Below, in pieces: positions 40,965 to 55,400 of a DNA stretch of 64,000 bases. The translations under genes were made by a program, and so were the position numbers. This stretch comes from Fratercula arctica (taxonomy: Eukaryota; Chordata; Aves; Charadriiformes; Alcidae), in assembly GCA_947846985.1 (NCBI GenBank), contig CANTUZ010000004.1, forward strand, positions 5,384,927 through 5,448,926, given 5' to 3'. The notes below the pieces were generated by a model that did not search any database, was not told the DNA's origin, and saw nothing but the letters and a program-made list of their open reading frames with translations. Each line of letters starts with the position of its first letter. The first letter of the stretch is position 1.

Positions 40965-43900
40965 CCCCCAAGAAATTGAATTGCAGGTCTGAAAGTGCTT
41001 AAATTTTTAGTTCCTTCTCACATACCTTTGCTGTTTTCTACCATCAGCTGCAAGTCTAGGCTAGAAATGCTGTTCTCTTTGTAACAAAGTACACATATCC
41101 TATTATTATCTTAGCACCATCAGAACGTAAGTACTTTCAGATGGCAGTTTTTGCTTTTTACCTTTCATTTACCTGTCCTTTGATTGCAGTTTTGGTATAA
41201 GAAATGCGGCACTTTTTCTCCTGGGAAGATCCTATGCAAGCATATAGCAGTTCTACTGCTGTATCAGTGACAAGAATTCAGCCCAAGATTAGGCAGTGGA
41301 TGTGCTTACCACAAGGACTGTCTACTGTAGCACTTCCAACGTTGCCTTGAACTGTTCAGTAGCAGATACTACAGACATTTTTATTTCTTCTATGTATTAG
41401 GCTGTATTATTCTCCCTTAACCTTATCATCACGGAAATTCTTTTCTTCAGGCTATAAGCTATACTGTAGCTAAAAGACTTTTGATGCTATCTATATTCTA
41501 AAGCACTCAGTAAAGATGAATTATTTTCTCAATCCAAAGAAGCATTGACAATTCAATTACTTCAGATAATTACTACAGGGGGTGGTGGGAAAGAAGAAAT
41601 AAAAATGCAGCTACAATGTTCACGGAGAGATCAAAGTTGCTTAGGATTTAAAAATAAGCCGGGAAGCACACAGCCAATCACTATTCAAGCAGGGCAAGGA
41701 GAAAAGGGGAATGGAAATTGAGCTGTCAATGCATAGCCACACTGTTAAGAGGCAACGGCATCATTCCTCTCCTTGTCACATGTTCACCAATTCACCAGCA
41801 GCACTAGTGAAAAAGAAAATCAGCACAACATTTTAGTTTCGGCACATCAACTACAAGTGTGCAGTAGTACACCCCAAAAAGAATAATCCATAGGCAGGCT
41901 ATATGCTAGATGTGTTGGGCAAAATGAATAACAAACTTTAAGTGCTGTACCCAAGCTTGCTATTGGGAAATCTGCTGCGTCGCAGCATACCAGATCAATA
42001 TTTCAGAGGTCATTATCTCATCCCTTCTTCAGCTGCTAACTTTGGATTTCTGCCAGAGAAAGGCAACCACGAGCAAGATGATACACCAGTACATTAGGCA
42101 AAGCTTTTGGGAATTTGAGCAGGCTTTTCTTTTCACTGAGATCAGTCTGCACTCTGGTTCCAAATGGCACAAGAGCTCCGTCAATATAGAAATGGTCAAA
42201 CATGTTCTTTAACCCTCCCACAACAGTATGTATAAGAAGTTGTACCAAACTGCATTTGTTGAATATACTATGAAAAGAACATTATGGGAAGGAGGAGACA
42301 ACAGTTACCAAACTGAACCAGTGCGCTCAAGAAGTGTGATTTCACATGTAGAGTGCAACCCATTTGGAAATATAATTAGCTTTACAGGCGGACATGAAAG
42401 CCATCTCTACAACAGTGGATATCTCTAGGAGCCTTCCCTGAAGACCAGAACCAGAAAAGAGTGTGCTGAACTGCCAAATTCCCAATATCATTATCCTGCT
42501 ACTGGGAAGAATTTGGTGACAGGAAATATTTCTGTGCTTACTTTACAAGCCAAAGATACTTCATTATTCAAAGCTTCCTCTCAGGAAAAGCATTCAGGAG
42601 ATAGCTTAGAAGCATATTTGTTTAACCCAACTAATTAACAGTCATTTGGATGGTCTCACTAGTCCTACTGAGCAAATTTGACATACGCTCGGCAAAGAAC
42701 GGGACATAAAGACTTTAAGGGTAAAATACAGAAAGCTATATTTTACTTTAATTATATTATCTATATTTATACTAGCTAAAGTCACAGCACTCCAGCTTTA
42801 GCATCTAACATGCTTTAGGGGCGAGGCTCCTTACTGCATGCCCATGCATTCAGAGGAGCCACGGAGGGGCTGGATCTCACACTGATGAACTTGCCCTGTC
42901 TAGCTTTTCTGGTGGAGACATTCAGTATCAAGAGGATGGGAACTTGTATCAGCTTGATGCTAACTCACCTCCAGGCAGCGCAGATGCAAATAGCTTGAGC
43001 CACATCACGAAGCAGATTCATACTCAAATTTAGGCATGGCTAATGAAAACAGACTAGAATTTGGTATGCCAGCTCTAAAGAGGCCCTTTATAGGAGTAAA
43101 ATGTATACAGCCATCATGGATTTTGAGTCTGCATACAGAATAGTCCTACACAGATAAGTCATCCCACTTAAACTCCAGTCTATGACACTGTGTTCTCTCA
43201 AAAGTATATACTCCAGCTTGCTTAAAATTTAATACCTAAGCTTGAGCTCTGGCCTGCCAAAAATGCTGGGTCTTCAGTTTAGTCCATAACCTGGTATTTC
43301 CAATGAATTTATGTGGACACAAAGCCCAGACTGAAGTTCTAGGCAGGAACATTTCCTAATTATATGGTTCGAGGAACTCCTAAACTATGCTACCATTACT
43401 CAGTTAAATCTGTGAATGGCTCAAATTCATTTTCTGAAGATCTGATCATTCTTTCTTGTCTGCTCATCTCTACCTTTCTATCTACTGGCAACTACTTACT
43501 CTTTATGAACATATTCAAAGAGGAAACTGAGAACACAAAGGTCATTTAGTTTTCCTCAGGTCTGATAACCAGCTGCAGCTTGTCCTGTTTTGTTACTCTG
43601 ATATGTGGACCAGGAAAATGAAACACTTTCTGACCTTAGATTTTTCCCAGCTGTTTGTCTGAAGTATGTAATGATCTCCAATATCTGTGTGTCACCAATG
43701 ACCTTCACAAACACAGTATTAAAGAGATGAATTTTAGACAAATATTTAGCTGAAGTGTTCAAAACATTTTTCAAAGTATGTGGAAGAGCTGGCAAGGTAA
43801 TAGCTGTGAAGACTTGCTTTCCTGCTGAAGACAGCAATTCTGGAGTTAGCACAGGAGCTGCATGTTAACCATGTAACAGAAAGCTGTCTGTTGCACAGAC

Positions 43901-46900
43901 AGATTCAATGCATGATAAACTGTTGTATGGCTACTAATTCCATGTGCTTGAAAACCCAGAGTGAGCTGAAGACCTGAATGGCATGTTTATATAGACATAA
44001 ATAATACACAAGAACATGCTAACTTCAAGCCTAGATTTATCAACCAGTAAAATAAGTGGTCTAACTTTATTATAGGTTTAGTAGGTTTGGAGTTTGGTGG
44101 TTTTTTGCTTTTTTTCTTCAGATTCCCCTACTATTTTAAGCATACAGCCTACAAGTTGCAGTCATGACTTAGATTCCAAACCATGATGCAGGTCAAAGCA
44201 TCTTAAATAGAGTTATTCCAGCAAAGGCCTTGATTCCTTGTACAAAACAGGATCTACAGGCTGACTGAGAGGCCATACCTTTGTTTCCAGAGGTGTTGAT
44301 TTAAAGCTGGAAACTGACTGTTTTCAGACAGATCTGACAAAACATAGACATTTAAAACTACAAGTATAATTTTAAATAGTGTCAGGTTTAGGGATGGAAG
44401 GCAAAGACTAGATCCTTATGGATTGGAAAGGTCAAAAAAAGGCTTGTGTCACTGACTATATTTTTTAATAGATGGCTACGTAGTCAGAGAACAGAGAATT
44501 CATATCTGAATTTTTGGATGGGTATTAATATCTATATGCAAAGAAGAAGCAGGTCACCTTTTTCTTAAGACCTGTGTTTATACAATCCATACTATAACTT
44601 GTGATGGCAAAGCCTGGGGATGGGGAGGAAAGCGTTAAGATGGAAATACATTTGGGTGTTCTTATTGTGCACCCTAACCCTTGTAAACAATGAGACTATT
44701 GCAAACCTGAGTTTAGAAAAAAACACAACCAAAAAGAAGGCATGTGAGATTGTCACTGTGTCACCTCTCTTGATTATGTGACCATGGATTACCTCACACA
44801 TGTCCCACCACCTGCCTGGGAAGATTCAGAACATCTTTGGTGGAAGGGTTGGTGCTCTGGACTGAGAAGCACTGGCAAATGCTGGTTTGCACTAAATTGT
44901 GAGCTGAGACCCAGGATTCTGACTTAGCGATATCAGTGTTTATCAGCCTGAAGTCTCTGAGCTATTTAAAGTATCTACAGACATCCCTAAAAAACCCAAA
45001 CACATTATGAGGTAGGTTTAACTTACTGTACAGACGTTTATATCTAAAAACCAAAAAGCTTACTAACTGAAGGTTACTTTTTTGTCTAAAGGACTCCTGC
45101 ATGCGTAAACATTGTAAAAAAAGCCCTAGAGCTCCAATTTATAAACTGTGCCTGAATTCAGTTCATTTGTAACTTAATTTTGAATTCCCTAATTTCATAC
45201 AACTAAAACCACTAATACACTTAACAATTGTGCCACTCAGTGCTTCTGCTTCCTGCCCATAATAAAGCACTGTACATTGTTAATTTTACTAGACTGCCAG
45301 ATAACTTTTAAATATATTTAAATACATTTACTGGCCACTGCCTTTGCTGTAGGGCTTATAATAGAAAAGAAGAAGTGCCTTTTTTTGTTTGGTTTTCTTT
45401 TAATGCTGCCTACAGGAAACACTGATCCCTGATCCTGAACTTTATGACTAACACCTAGCTAATCAATTAATGAGAAAAGTAACTTCTGGAAACTATGAGC
45501 TAATGGCTGATATAATAAAACTAAATATTGATCACATTAGCTTACTTATACTGGCCTTAAACATATTTAAAAGAAACATATTAGCTATCTAAATTTAGTG
45601 CAGCAACTAAGGCAGGCCTTTAATTGTGGCAATACTATGTTGTACTTAGTGAAGTGGCAAAGCTGCGTTCCACATACACTTTGGGTACTTCCACACGTAG
45701 TACTATTTGCCACTTTGTCAGCAAGCAGAATACAACTTTGTTTAATTGCTTAGATTTTGGATCACTTCATCACTGCCCCTGTGTTTTGAATCACTTTGAA
45801 CCACCACCTCTTTTACAGCCAAGACTAGGTCATATTCAATCAGTTGACTTCCTTGTTATTTCTGGTATATAATCCATTTAACTTTGATTTTTAACTTTAA
45901 TTTTCCCTTCTATTAAAGTGAAAATGTCTGACTGCATCCAAAGCGTTTTAGATTCAGAAACATCAGATCTGTATTCAGGGTGTCTAATATTAGAATTGTA
46001 AGTTGCTTCTTTTAGGGAAAATATTGCTTATGAAAAGAGTACATCAAACACTCGTTGCTTTAATGCTATTACGAAACAAGAAAGAAAAGGCAGTGTCTCC
46101 ACACTCCTAGCCTCACTCCCCCTTTCTCACATAGTTACCTATCATCTCTGCTTCTTTCCCCTTTTCATCTCTCTGACAGTACAGTTGAATAGTTGTCGCT
46201 TAGAAACCAGACATCCTGTTCTATGCTCAGACCTGTATTTTTTACAGTAAAAGAATCACTAGTTCTGAAAGACTTAAACCCCCTTATAACACTCACTTCA
46301 TTCACAAGATACTTCTGTATCCAGAAACAGTTCTCAACACAAATAGACAAAACTGATACTTGTGCTTACAAGTGTGAAACAGTGTACTGACACCAAGTGA
46401 GAGGTTTTAACTGTGCTTACCATCTAGTTGCATATTCACGCCTCAAAGTGGTGTAAGCACCACATGCTATAACCTGGGTAGAGGAGAAAAAAAAAAAGCC
46501 TTTAGAAACCTCCTCATACTAAAAAACTGCTAATGGTTACTCAGTTACCCGCCGGACAATCCCTGAAGAGAGGTACTAAAATCTTAATGTTACATGCAGA
46601 AAGTCATGTAAAGTGGCAGGTAAATAGAAACTGCTTCTAGAATAAAAATTTATTACACAATTTCTGTATAATTGGAAGGCCTAGACTTACTATTTTTATC
46701 TAAAGAGAAAACAGGTCACCACAAGATATCTAAGGGCACAGTTTGCTATTGCAGTAAAAAATACTGCTTTAAAAGCTGTCTGGTTGTTGGGTCTGAGAAA
46801 GTAACCTTAAACTGGAAATCATTATTCTACAGGGACATAAGAGTAGTCAAAGGACATATCCTTGTTAAGCACCCTTCACCCTTTGTTATTGATGTTTAAT

Positions 46901-48571
46901 CATCAGTCTAAATGAAAACACAAAGTCACTGCTGGTAAAGTTTGCAGCTGACATAACTAAAGTAGTAAACAATAATGAAGGCAGACAACTGGTCTGCAGA
47001 AGTCCCATTTGCCTGGTAAGCCGTGTTATTTTGGGCAACATGTTTCATCATAACAAAACACAAGGCCAGCCATCAAAGACTCAAGACTAACATTGAGGGC
47101 TTACATGTGTAAACAAGGTTCACTGAGACCAGCTTCAAGCCTTGAGGGCCATACAGCAGTTCAGAGGAGGATTCGGGAATCAAGTAGGATATTCAACTCA
47201 ATAGACTCTTCCAAAGGTGGCCCCTCAGTGAAAGAAACTACTCTCTCTGTATAAGCAAGGGACCTTAAATAGCAGGGAAGTGCATTTCCACTACATCCAG
47301 TGGCAATATTTTCTGTTTAATTGCCTAAAAGCTGCTGGCGAACTGAAAAAGGATCAGTAAATAGTTCTGAGAATACCTCATGGTTTGGAAAGCTTGCTTT
47401 GAATTGAGAATATTGCTGTGCAAATATATGCATATTTTAAAGCATCAGAAGTCTTAGTTTGATAGATAAAGGCTTAGGCTAAGTGGATTGTGCTTATGCT
47501 CAGGTTCTCGTTTTCTCAGAGGTTGCTCAGCCAGGCTACATCTGAAGTACTTCACTGAGACGCATGTCCCAGATACAGGCGTGTACTCCTGGCAGCACAC
47601 CAGAATAAGATAGACATCATCCTTCCAAAAAGTCACTGGTAAAGCAAGACTATGAAATATCCTAACAATTTCTTAGTTGCACAATTGGAGGACCAGGACT
47701 GCAGAGTGTCCTCAAGCCCATCTGCCTGGCTTTGAACTCCAACTCATTGACCTTGTTATCAGGTTCAACATACCTCAACTCTCTGATCTGCTTATTATAG
47801 GGCTCAGACACACAACCAAGATCATGAGGTGGTAAGCTGAGCCCCAGTTGCTGTCTGTGCATCCACTTGCAGCCACAACAAGTAACAGGTGCACCTACTT
47901 CAGTTTTTTAGCTTCATCAGGATTACATTTTCGAAGCAAGTTTCCCTATTATCCTGATTTACCATATGTTGTTTCATAGCATGGAACAGTTTTAGGTTGT
48001 ACAAACTAAACTGCCTTCAGATTAAATCCAAGAAGCAGATCTAATACTTGCTACCTGGCAAGGAGTCCACAGTTGACAGAATGAGACTATAGCAAGTCTG
48101 AAGTAAAACCACTACAGCATACACAGCACGAAGGCTGGGCATTCAGCATTAGCTTTCTCTACAAAACCCCTCCTTTGCCCCACACGGGTATGAGCACAGC
48201 CACTGTGTATCCCTCAGTTTATTCCATCTTTCAATGGTTAAGAAGCTACTGAAATTGCCATGTGCTGCAGGCACCCATGACTACCCCAGCCCCAGCAGCA
48301 TCTCACAGCTACCACCAACCCACAGTGAGTTACTAACCCACGCTTTTCCCCCCACATACCTGTGCCTTTGGGATGTGATCTCGCAACTTGTGCATCACAG
48401 AACCCAGACCTTACTCACTCACAGTTTCCAGCCCAAGTCTTCGCAGACCCTCCTGGAGAGCCTTGGGATGGCCCCCAGCCCCTCATTGCAGCAGCTGCTT
48501 GTGAATGGGTGCCAGGTAAGGGGATGAGGAGCCCTTTACCAGCCCCTGCAGCCTTCTGTCCCAGGGAGCAG

Positions 48572-48586
48572 TGCTGCTGCTGCTGC
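48572..48586. repeat. (TGC)5 trinucleotide repeat
   Basis: Five TGC units within the GC-richer patch of intron 1 at about 48240-48640. Confidence 0.9.
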
Positions 48587-49286
48587 TTGTGCCGGCTCAC
48601 GCTCCACTGCTTACAGGGGTCCAGACTTCTCCATGGTGCTCAGATAACAGCCAGCATCCAGGCTAACTTCTTCACCAAGGAAGTTTCCCCTAAGATTAAC
48701 ATCTCTGTAGAGATGAGGAATTGCTCAGCACTTGACATTTTAAGCAGCCAGGGGCACTCCTGATAGTGGGAAATTCTGCGCACAGGAGTAATCTGGGAAC
48801 AAAAAGAAAATACATACTTCAGGTAAATTGTCCAAGTAATCCAGCACTGTTCTTCACACCTTCTAGCAAAGCGATCTAAACAATTGAAATTAGAGAATAT
48901 TATAACAAATGGCTTCGAATAACCTGAAGTCTTTATGTAAAACTATATATATACAAGACTTTAATACTGTTAAAAACTCAGAAATCTAAAACTCCTTATG
49001 GGCAGAGCATGCCCAGCATTGATTAGATTAGTCAGTACTGCTGCAATGCCAGTACACCTTGTACAATGATTTCCTTAAAACTTTTGGAATTCAGAGTAAA
49101 TATTTCCGTTGCCATTTCATCGGAAATTTTGTGATTGGAAGAAAAGCGAAGCATTCTAATGAGTGCATGATATACAACTTGGATAATAAAAAGGAAGAGT
49201 CCTGACTGAGGGGGATTAGAAAAGCGATACAGGCAGCACCAGGGCAAAATCGGCTAAAATGCTTCAATATGCCCCAGGAGCAGCTG

Positions 49287-49310
49287 GTGTCTTGACAGGT
49301 GTCTTGACAG
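49287..49310. repeat. 12-bp tandem duplication
   Basis: The unit GTGTCTTGACAG occurs twice head to tail without mismatch. Probably a small slippage or duplication event in intron 1. Confidence 0.85.
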
Positions 49311-52266
49311 GTTCAGCACTAACATTACAGTCGCAGCTTCACGGCATTATACAGGTATTGCAAGCATTGAAAAACTAAGGAAATCTTTACAAACATGTTT
49401 TTCTAGTGATGAGATCCCATTCACAAATTTTACGGGAAAAAACACTTTTCCTTTCTAAAGAATGCTCCAGGCCAAAGCAGATAGGAGAAACCAGGCACCA
49501 AGGAAGCCTGGGCTGCACTGTACAGCAAGAGGAATCACTAGTTTCTAAAGAGTCTTTTCTGCTTTACAACCAAATATGCCTTGCCTGTAATTCCCAAGAA
49601 CTGGATAAAGGTTTCTTACTGTCCCTTGTGTGACCAAGTTGTATTTCTGCTAACAAAGGCAGCTTTTGTTTCCCAGTGGGCTTGTCAAAGGCTTTCAGCC
49701 AAAACTTCCTTTGAGAGAAAACTGTCCACTAAACACATTTTATGAGGAAAATCCTGCTTTCCACAAATCTTGGGGTTTTTTTTCCAGAAATCTGAAAAGT
49801 TTTGGTTTACATGAGTAAATTATTTGTTCATTTTTCTGTGTTTCCAGTGAGGACAAATAAACAAAACCAGAAACAATTTCAGCTTGCCTGGCAAGGCAGC
49901 CTACATATTGCTGAGTGACCTGGTGATATCCTGAGGCTAAAATAATACAAATTATGATGGTCTATTTCTACCCTAGCAGCAACCGGCTATAATTTACTTG
50001 ACAACCTGCCCTTGCTCATTTTTTGTCCGTGCTCTCTCCTCCCTTTTATTCCCCCAACAGAAAGACACACAAAAAGAAGGAGAATACTGAGGTGATTTTA
50101 TATAGACATTGTTCAAATTTGGGAGGCACAGGTGCCTCTAGGGGAGGCTGGGAAAAAGGCTGGCATGCAGTCAGGAGAACCATTAATACGTACAGCATGT
50201 GCAGTGTGATCCTGCAATAGCAAAATCATGTTAAAGGTTTGATTTATGTGGATAAACCTGGATATATAATACTGACAGGAAATTTGCTCTAATGTGCTGT
50301 ACAAACTGAAATTCTACTGGAAAGTGAGCTATAGCAACTTACAGTAATTTCTGGGGCTGAGTTTTTGTATGAAGGTCCAAATATCTCACAGTTGTGATCT
50401 TTCGACAATTCACAAGGCAGCAAAATGGACTTTTGCTTTTTGACAGAAATCACTGAAATTATGGAATGGGTAACAGTTGCTCTCCTGAGACAGCTGTAAT
50501 GGTAATCTATGACAGAACTGACCCCAAATTCTCACTTAATAAAGAAAGAGAAACAAGTTTTCTTCTCACAATCTAGGTATCACATTATGCTATTTCAGAG
50601 TTCACATGTTGCTATAATTGCTGTTTATGGCTTTTTTTTGAAAAAGAGTCACTCTGATCTCTTCCTAGCATCCACGTTAAGTATTTACACTCAGGCCTAA
50701 GATGTCTTGTAAAATTTTAATAGCATACCCTCCTATTTAAAAATACAGTAACAAAACCTCAACCCAAATCCTAGCGCATATGTGAAGTGAAACATTCTAA
50801 ACACTGTTTCAACTGTCGTTTCTTCCCAAAGTACAAGGATGTTTATGCTCTTGCCTAAAGCGAGATAAACAGAGCAGCATACCACTCCATATTTGTAAAT
50901 GTTAACTCTGCAAGGTAGAAACTGGCTTCTGTATGCACCAGGCTTCTGTTTCTTCACTGCCCTAAAAGCCATAATATGACATATGGGTATGTATACATTG
51001 AAACAACAAAGATATATGGCCCTGCCGCAGAAAAACATGCAGTCTCACTCTTTACTCCATGAATCATCCTGACTCCAAGAAACTTTTCAAGATTGCCTTC
51101 AGAAATATGCCTTAGGTACCAGACCAGTGGCCTAATAGCGTATTGGGGATGATTCCATGGCTCTGTGGGACAGCTGCACCCTCAAATCTGGTGTATATCA
51201 GAAGTAACTTTCCTAGAGTCAGTGGGGACTGACTCTGCTGCTGTGTGTGTGGTAGAACTATACTACTTCTTGAAAAATTTTCAAGAAAATGCTATGAGAA
51301 CTAATAAGGATAACATAGCAACCCACCAACTGAATATCTTATAAGGCCAAAGTACCCACAGCAACAGGTAGAAGACTGAGAGCAAAGAACCCAAGGACAG
51401 CCCTTTTATGAGTATGTGTCATTCTAAAATAGATGCCTGCAAGCATCCTGGTTAATATAACACACTGTTTGCCAAATATGTACTTTAAAAATAGCAGTCC
51501 ACTGTATGGCATACCTTGAGTGGTGTTAAAGCTGTCTAGGTTTTGTTATACAAAGACTATGATAAGTTATAACATGCTGCCAGCGGGAAAAGAACTGAAA
51601 CACCAAAAACCAACCTGCAGAAGATTCTTGAATGAGTACTTAACGGGGAAGGTTAAACTGTTCCAGGCGTGTCTTAAATTTAATAAATCAGGGCACTTAG
51701 ATGCTAAACATGGATTTAGGATCTCCAGTGATACAGATGTTTATAGTTTGGTAACTAAACCAACAGCTCGACATGAAAGGAAAAGTGCCCAATATACCAG
51801 AAGTCCGTAGACCTACAGCTCTAACAGCATGTAGGTATTGACATTCTGCCCAGAGGAACCTGACGTTATATACACTCTTCTTTTAAAATCTTGGCATAGA
51901 TTTCAGCTCTAGTAGTCTTTCATTTTGGGAGAAACTAAGAAGATTTTCTGCATTTCTACTAAACTCTGATCAGTTGATTGTTGTCCCAAACGTCTATGTC
52001 TCCCTTTTTTAAAAACAAATTCCAGCCTGTTTGACACCTAGCTCACAAGCTTGGTAAAGCAGAAGTTTTTGTAGTTGTTAATACTGGCCAGAACAGTATT
52101 AACCTCAACTGGGACAAGTTATTACTTTGTGTTACTAGAGATTTATGATTAATAATACTGATCCTTTTTCTTTTGTACAGACAAAAGTAAGTTGAAGACA
52201 TGGTTGCTGCTGTTTTCAAATGAACACTAATTGTACAATTTGGAATTTGTTTTTGACTCATTGTAG

Positions 52267-52418
52267 GTTCGCAGCAAGAGCAAAGCAGCTAAAGCTGGAC
52301 TGTGTGAGGGAGATGAGGTGGTGTCTATCAATGGCAAGCCGTGTGGAGACTTAACCTATGCTGAAGTTATCGTTCTGATGGAAAGCCTGACTGACGTCCT
52401 GCAGATGCTTATCAAGAG
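52267..52418 (+). CDS. SYNPO2: SYNPO2 coding exon 2: C-terminal part of the PDZ domain
   Basis: This 152-nt exon encodes 50 full codons plus two bases of an arginine codon. It starts in phase 0 after a TTGTAG acceptor, with V-R-S-K-S-K-A-A-K-A-G, then GLCEGDEVVSING and a helix-like stretch (DLTYAEVIVLMESLTD), ending LQMLIKR. That order matches the second half of a PDZ domain: the loop carrying the GDE turn, then the alpha-B helix and the final strand. The carboxylate-binding loop of the PDZ domain would be in the preceding exon, which is not visible here. The donor is AG|GTACAG at 52419. The acceptor's pyrimidine tract is weak (TTTTTGACTCATTGTAG). The split AG+A codon with the next exon restores Arg, as in the human protein. 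Confidence 0.95.
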
Positions 52419-55400
52419 GTACAGGAATGCTCAGAATGCTTTAGCACAATTCTTTTCAGTGAACCACGTGGAAAGTGCTGGTTTTGTATGCGCTCATTTT
52501 GCAGACAGACACTGTGAGCTTCTGATAGTCCTCTTACTGATGTCTGTAACTCTGCTTGTCTGTATGGAAAAGGGAGGGAAGACACAGTATTTGATCTGAA
52601 GGAATTAATGTATATAATTCAAACAGTAGAGTTCAGGCACAGAATTAAGAGTACAGTCTCCAAATGCAATGATTTTATTTCTCATTAAGTATTCTTAATA
52701 CTTACAAGGTGTCCGCTACCATATCTGCATACTGCAGAGTCTTAAGTTATTCTTTCCATCCCTTTGAAGTAGTGAAGTGCTGTTATTCCCCATAGATAGG
52801 GAAGTGAGGCTTACAAAAAGCAAAGGCTGTATAGATGGAGATAGTGTGCTACACAGATATGCCTTGATGATGACATGGCAAATGGTCTTCTTGGGTGGTA
52901 AAATGTGTTAGTAGTCAGGAGGGGGAGAGGGTCTGGAAAACATGAATTCTATTTCTGTATCTGTTAACACTTCACCAGATGAGGTGGGGCAAGTCACAGC
53001 TCTCTGGGTCTCAGCTTCTCCATTTATAAAATAGCGATAGTGAATTTCAGTTTTCTTTGAAAATACTTTGAGCTTCTTAGAGTAGAGAATCTTCATGTAA
53101 ATTTGCAAGCAAGCCAGTATTACTGCTCACTGCACATCGGTCTGTTCTAATGACTGTTCTGTAGTTGTCATCAGTGTAATGTATACAATCTTGGGTTCAA
53201 AACGACCTACAGTAAGCACATTCTCCCCAGACTTTGTGAATTCAGACAAGATGAACTCTGAATTGCCTTCAGTGGGGGTAAGATGAGGAAGAAAAGACCT
53301 GAGCACTCTCCTTGTAAGGAATTGTGGCTCCCCCCTGAGCTACTGCAGTTCCCTGTGTCTGCTCTCCCACAGGCAGGAGCACGAGGACAGAAGGGGTCAG
53401 GATTCATCACAACAGCTAACAGAGCAGTGTCACTGGAAAGGCTCTGAAAGGCTTTGTCACTCTGAAAGGATTCTGGTGCAAAAAAGTCACTTGTCTCTGG
53501 TTATGGGGATGTCTAAACAGCATGTGAAATTCCTCTGTGGTTTCTGCAACCTGCGCAAAGGAACTTTTCCTGAAGTGTCTAGTAGTTCAAAGTTACAATC
53601 TGCCTTCAAAGCAAGATGCTCTCAAGGAGTATTAATTTTATTTATAACAGACGTTTTGCATGGCCTGTCTGTGCTTGTTGTCTTGGGGTGAGTAATGGAT
53701 CAATGTGATGAGATCGGGGGAAGAGTAATAGTTGAGGATTACAGCTTACCTTCTCCATAGTGCATAGCTCTTGTTTCTGGTTCAGGAGTGTACCATTTGA
53801 ATGCTCCTCATGTGATATCTGCATTCTTATGTTTTCAATTCATAACATGAATTGAAACTACTGGAACTTGTACATATTATACTTGTGGCTGTCCAGCTGT
53901 CTTCTTTGCAGACAAAGAAATAGCTCCCTGTGCTCTGACTCCTACCTGTTGCTGCTCTATAACTGATGTTTCAGTTGGTCTGAAGGCCACAGTATGCTCT
54001 AGCTGAAAGTGACAGGTGACGTCTTTCATTCACTCCATTGCCCCTGCCTGAATGTATGGTGAACAGCAAGACATGTCCTGAAAATCAGAACCAAAACAGT
54101 GCTTAGACCACATAATTCAGCGCTTCATGGAATGAAACTGTGTCTGTTAGAAATTTTAAGAAAATTGCGGTTGCTCAACAGTGAAAATGACAAAAATGTT
54201 CTAAAGGAATTCACCGTGAGAATCTTTGAATTTCTTCTCATCAGCTCATCTTCCCCAACTCCCAGCCCCTGCTGTCAGTATTTTCCAGGGTATGGGGGGA
54301 ATTAACTGAAACATTTCTCTTTCCCTGCCACCTCCTCCTTTGTGGGTAGTAGCCCTCTCAGCACTATCACCAGAAGGATTTTTCAGGAAGTGCCTTATCA
54401 TTCTCCAAGAACAATGAGAAGCAAATCCTTCTTTTCCTGAGTAGCCACTTGTTAGCAGTGGAAATCATGAGGAAAGAATAATGCCTAATTAAAGTGGTGT
54501 TCCAGTGGTGATCTTTACATCCAAGCTGGCAGGGAAGAATATTTCTCCTTGGGAAGATTCTGACTGTTCCTGAAGTACTTGCGTCAATGATGAGGTTTTC
54601 ATAGACATTCATTGTTGGCCTAATTTTGCTCTTACTAAGCTTACTGGGAGGAAAATTAGGCTTTTAAATTAGTTTTTAAAATGCCGCTTGGCCTTTGATG
54701 TCTACAAAAAGTTTTCCCAATCCCCTGTAAACCACAGTCAGTTACTGAACAGCTCTACCCACAAAATCTTTGGTTTACAAGATCAGAGGAAAGAGACACC
54801 CTGCAGGGCAGGCACTCTCCAGATGCCATGTGGGGGAGCATCTTACTGACCTTCCCGCCAAATGCGGAACAGATGTATCCAGGAAACATCCAGAGTGGGG
54901 ACAGAAACAGGAACGCCAGCCTGCCCTTTTCACATCAGTGTTAGCAGCTCTTGGGCTACTGCTGAGTCTAGAAAGAAAATTTCTGGGGGGAGCTGGGAGT
55001 ATGCTCAGCCCATACCAAAATGAAATGCACCATGTAGGGAGTAAAACATGACTCTGAGACAAACCCTGCCGTGCTGACTCCATGAGTTCTGCTTCCTTCC
55101 TGGAATTACACCAGGGGTGTTGTTCCTGTGGTGAGGTGGAAAGACCTGAAACAAAAATAATAATTTGACAAAACAGAATCTTAAATGACAAAAAAGAGAT
55201 CAGACCCAGTACTCTGCCTCTTGACACACAGATACGCATTTATGTCTATATAGAGTAGAAGTATATCCATAAGTAGCAAGGGCCTTTTAAGGTGGAAATC
55301 TTTCTCTCTCAGACACACACAATCACTCAGCTACCAATAAAGGCTAACATTTAGCTGTCTCAGCCCCTAGTCTCATATCTTACAAGGAAATGTTTACAGA

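Larger units (their letters stand above)
28426..52266 (+). other. Non-coding, presumed SYNPO2 intron 1 (remainder up to exon 2)
   Basis: No gene or recognised transposon was found. It includes a G run (31616-31634), T runs (31904-31921, 40943-40964), a TTTG repeat (37783-37806), a CpG cluster (33905-34084), a GC-richer patch (about 48240-48640) and a 40-bp dispersed repeat pair (33237-33276 and 34988-35027). I looked for the first coding exon, which should encode a PDZ carboxylate loop of the type APWGFRL, and did not find it. Confidence 0.6.

Noticed and set aside
41990..43860. Minus-strand open frames (42036-42248, 43556-43852) considered as a processed pseudogene
   Set aside because: The translations do not join into a recognisable protein, and no poly-A tail or target-site duplication was seen.
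54775..55239. 154-codon open frame on the minus strand inside intron 2
   Set aside because: No recognised homology, opposite strand to SYNPO2, and a length consistent with chance in a slightly GC-richer patch.
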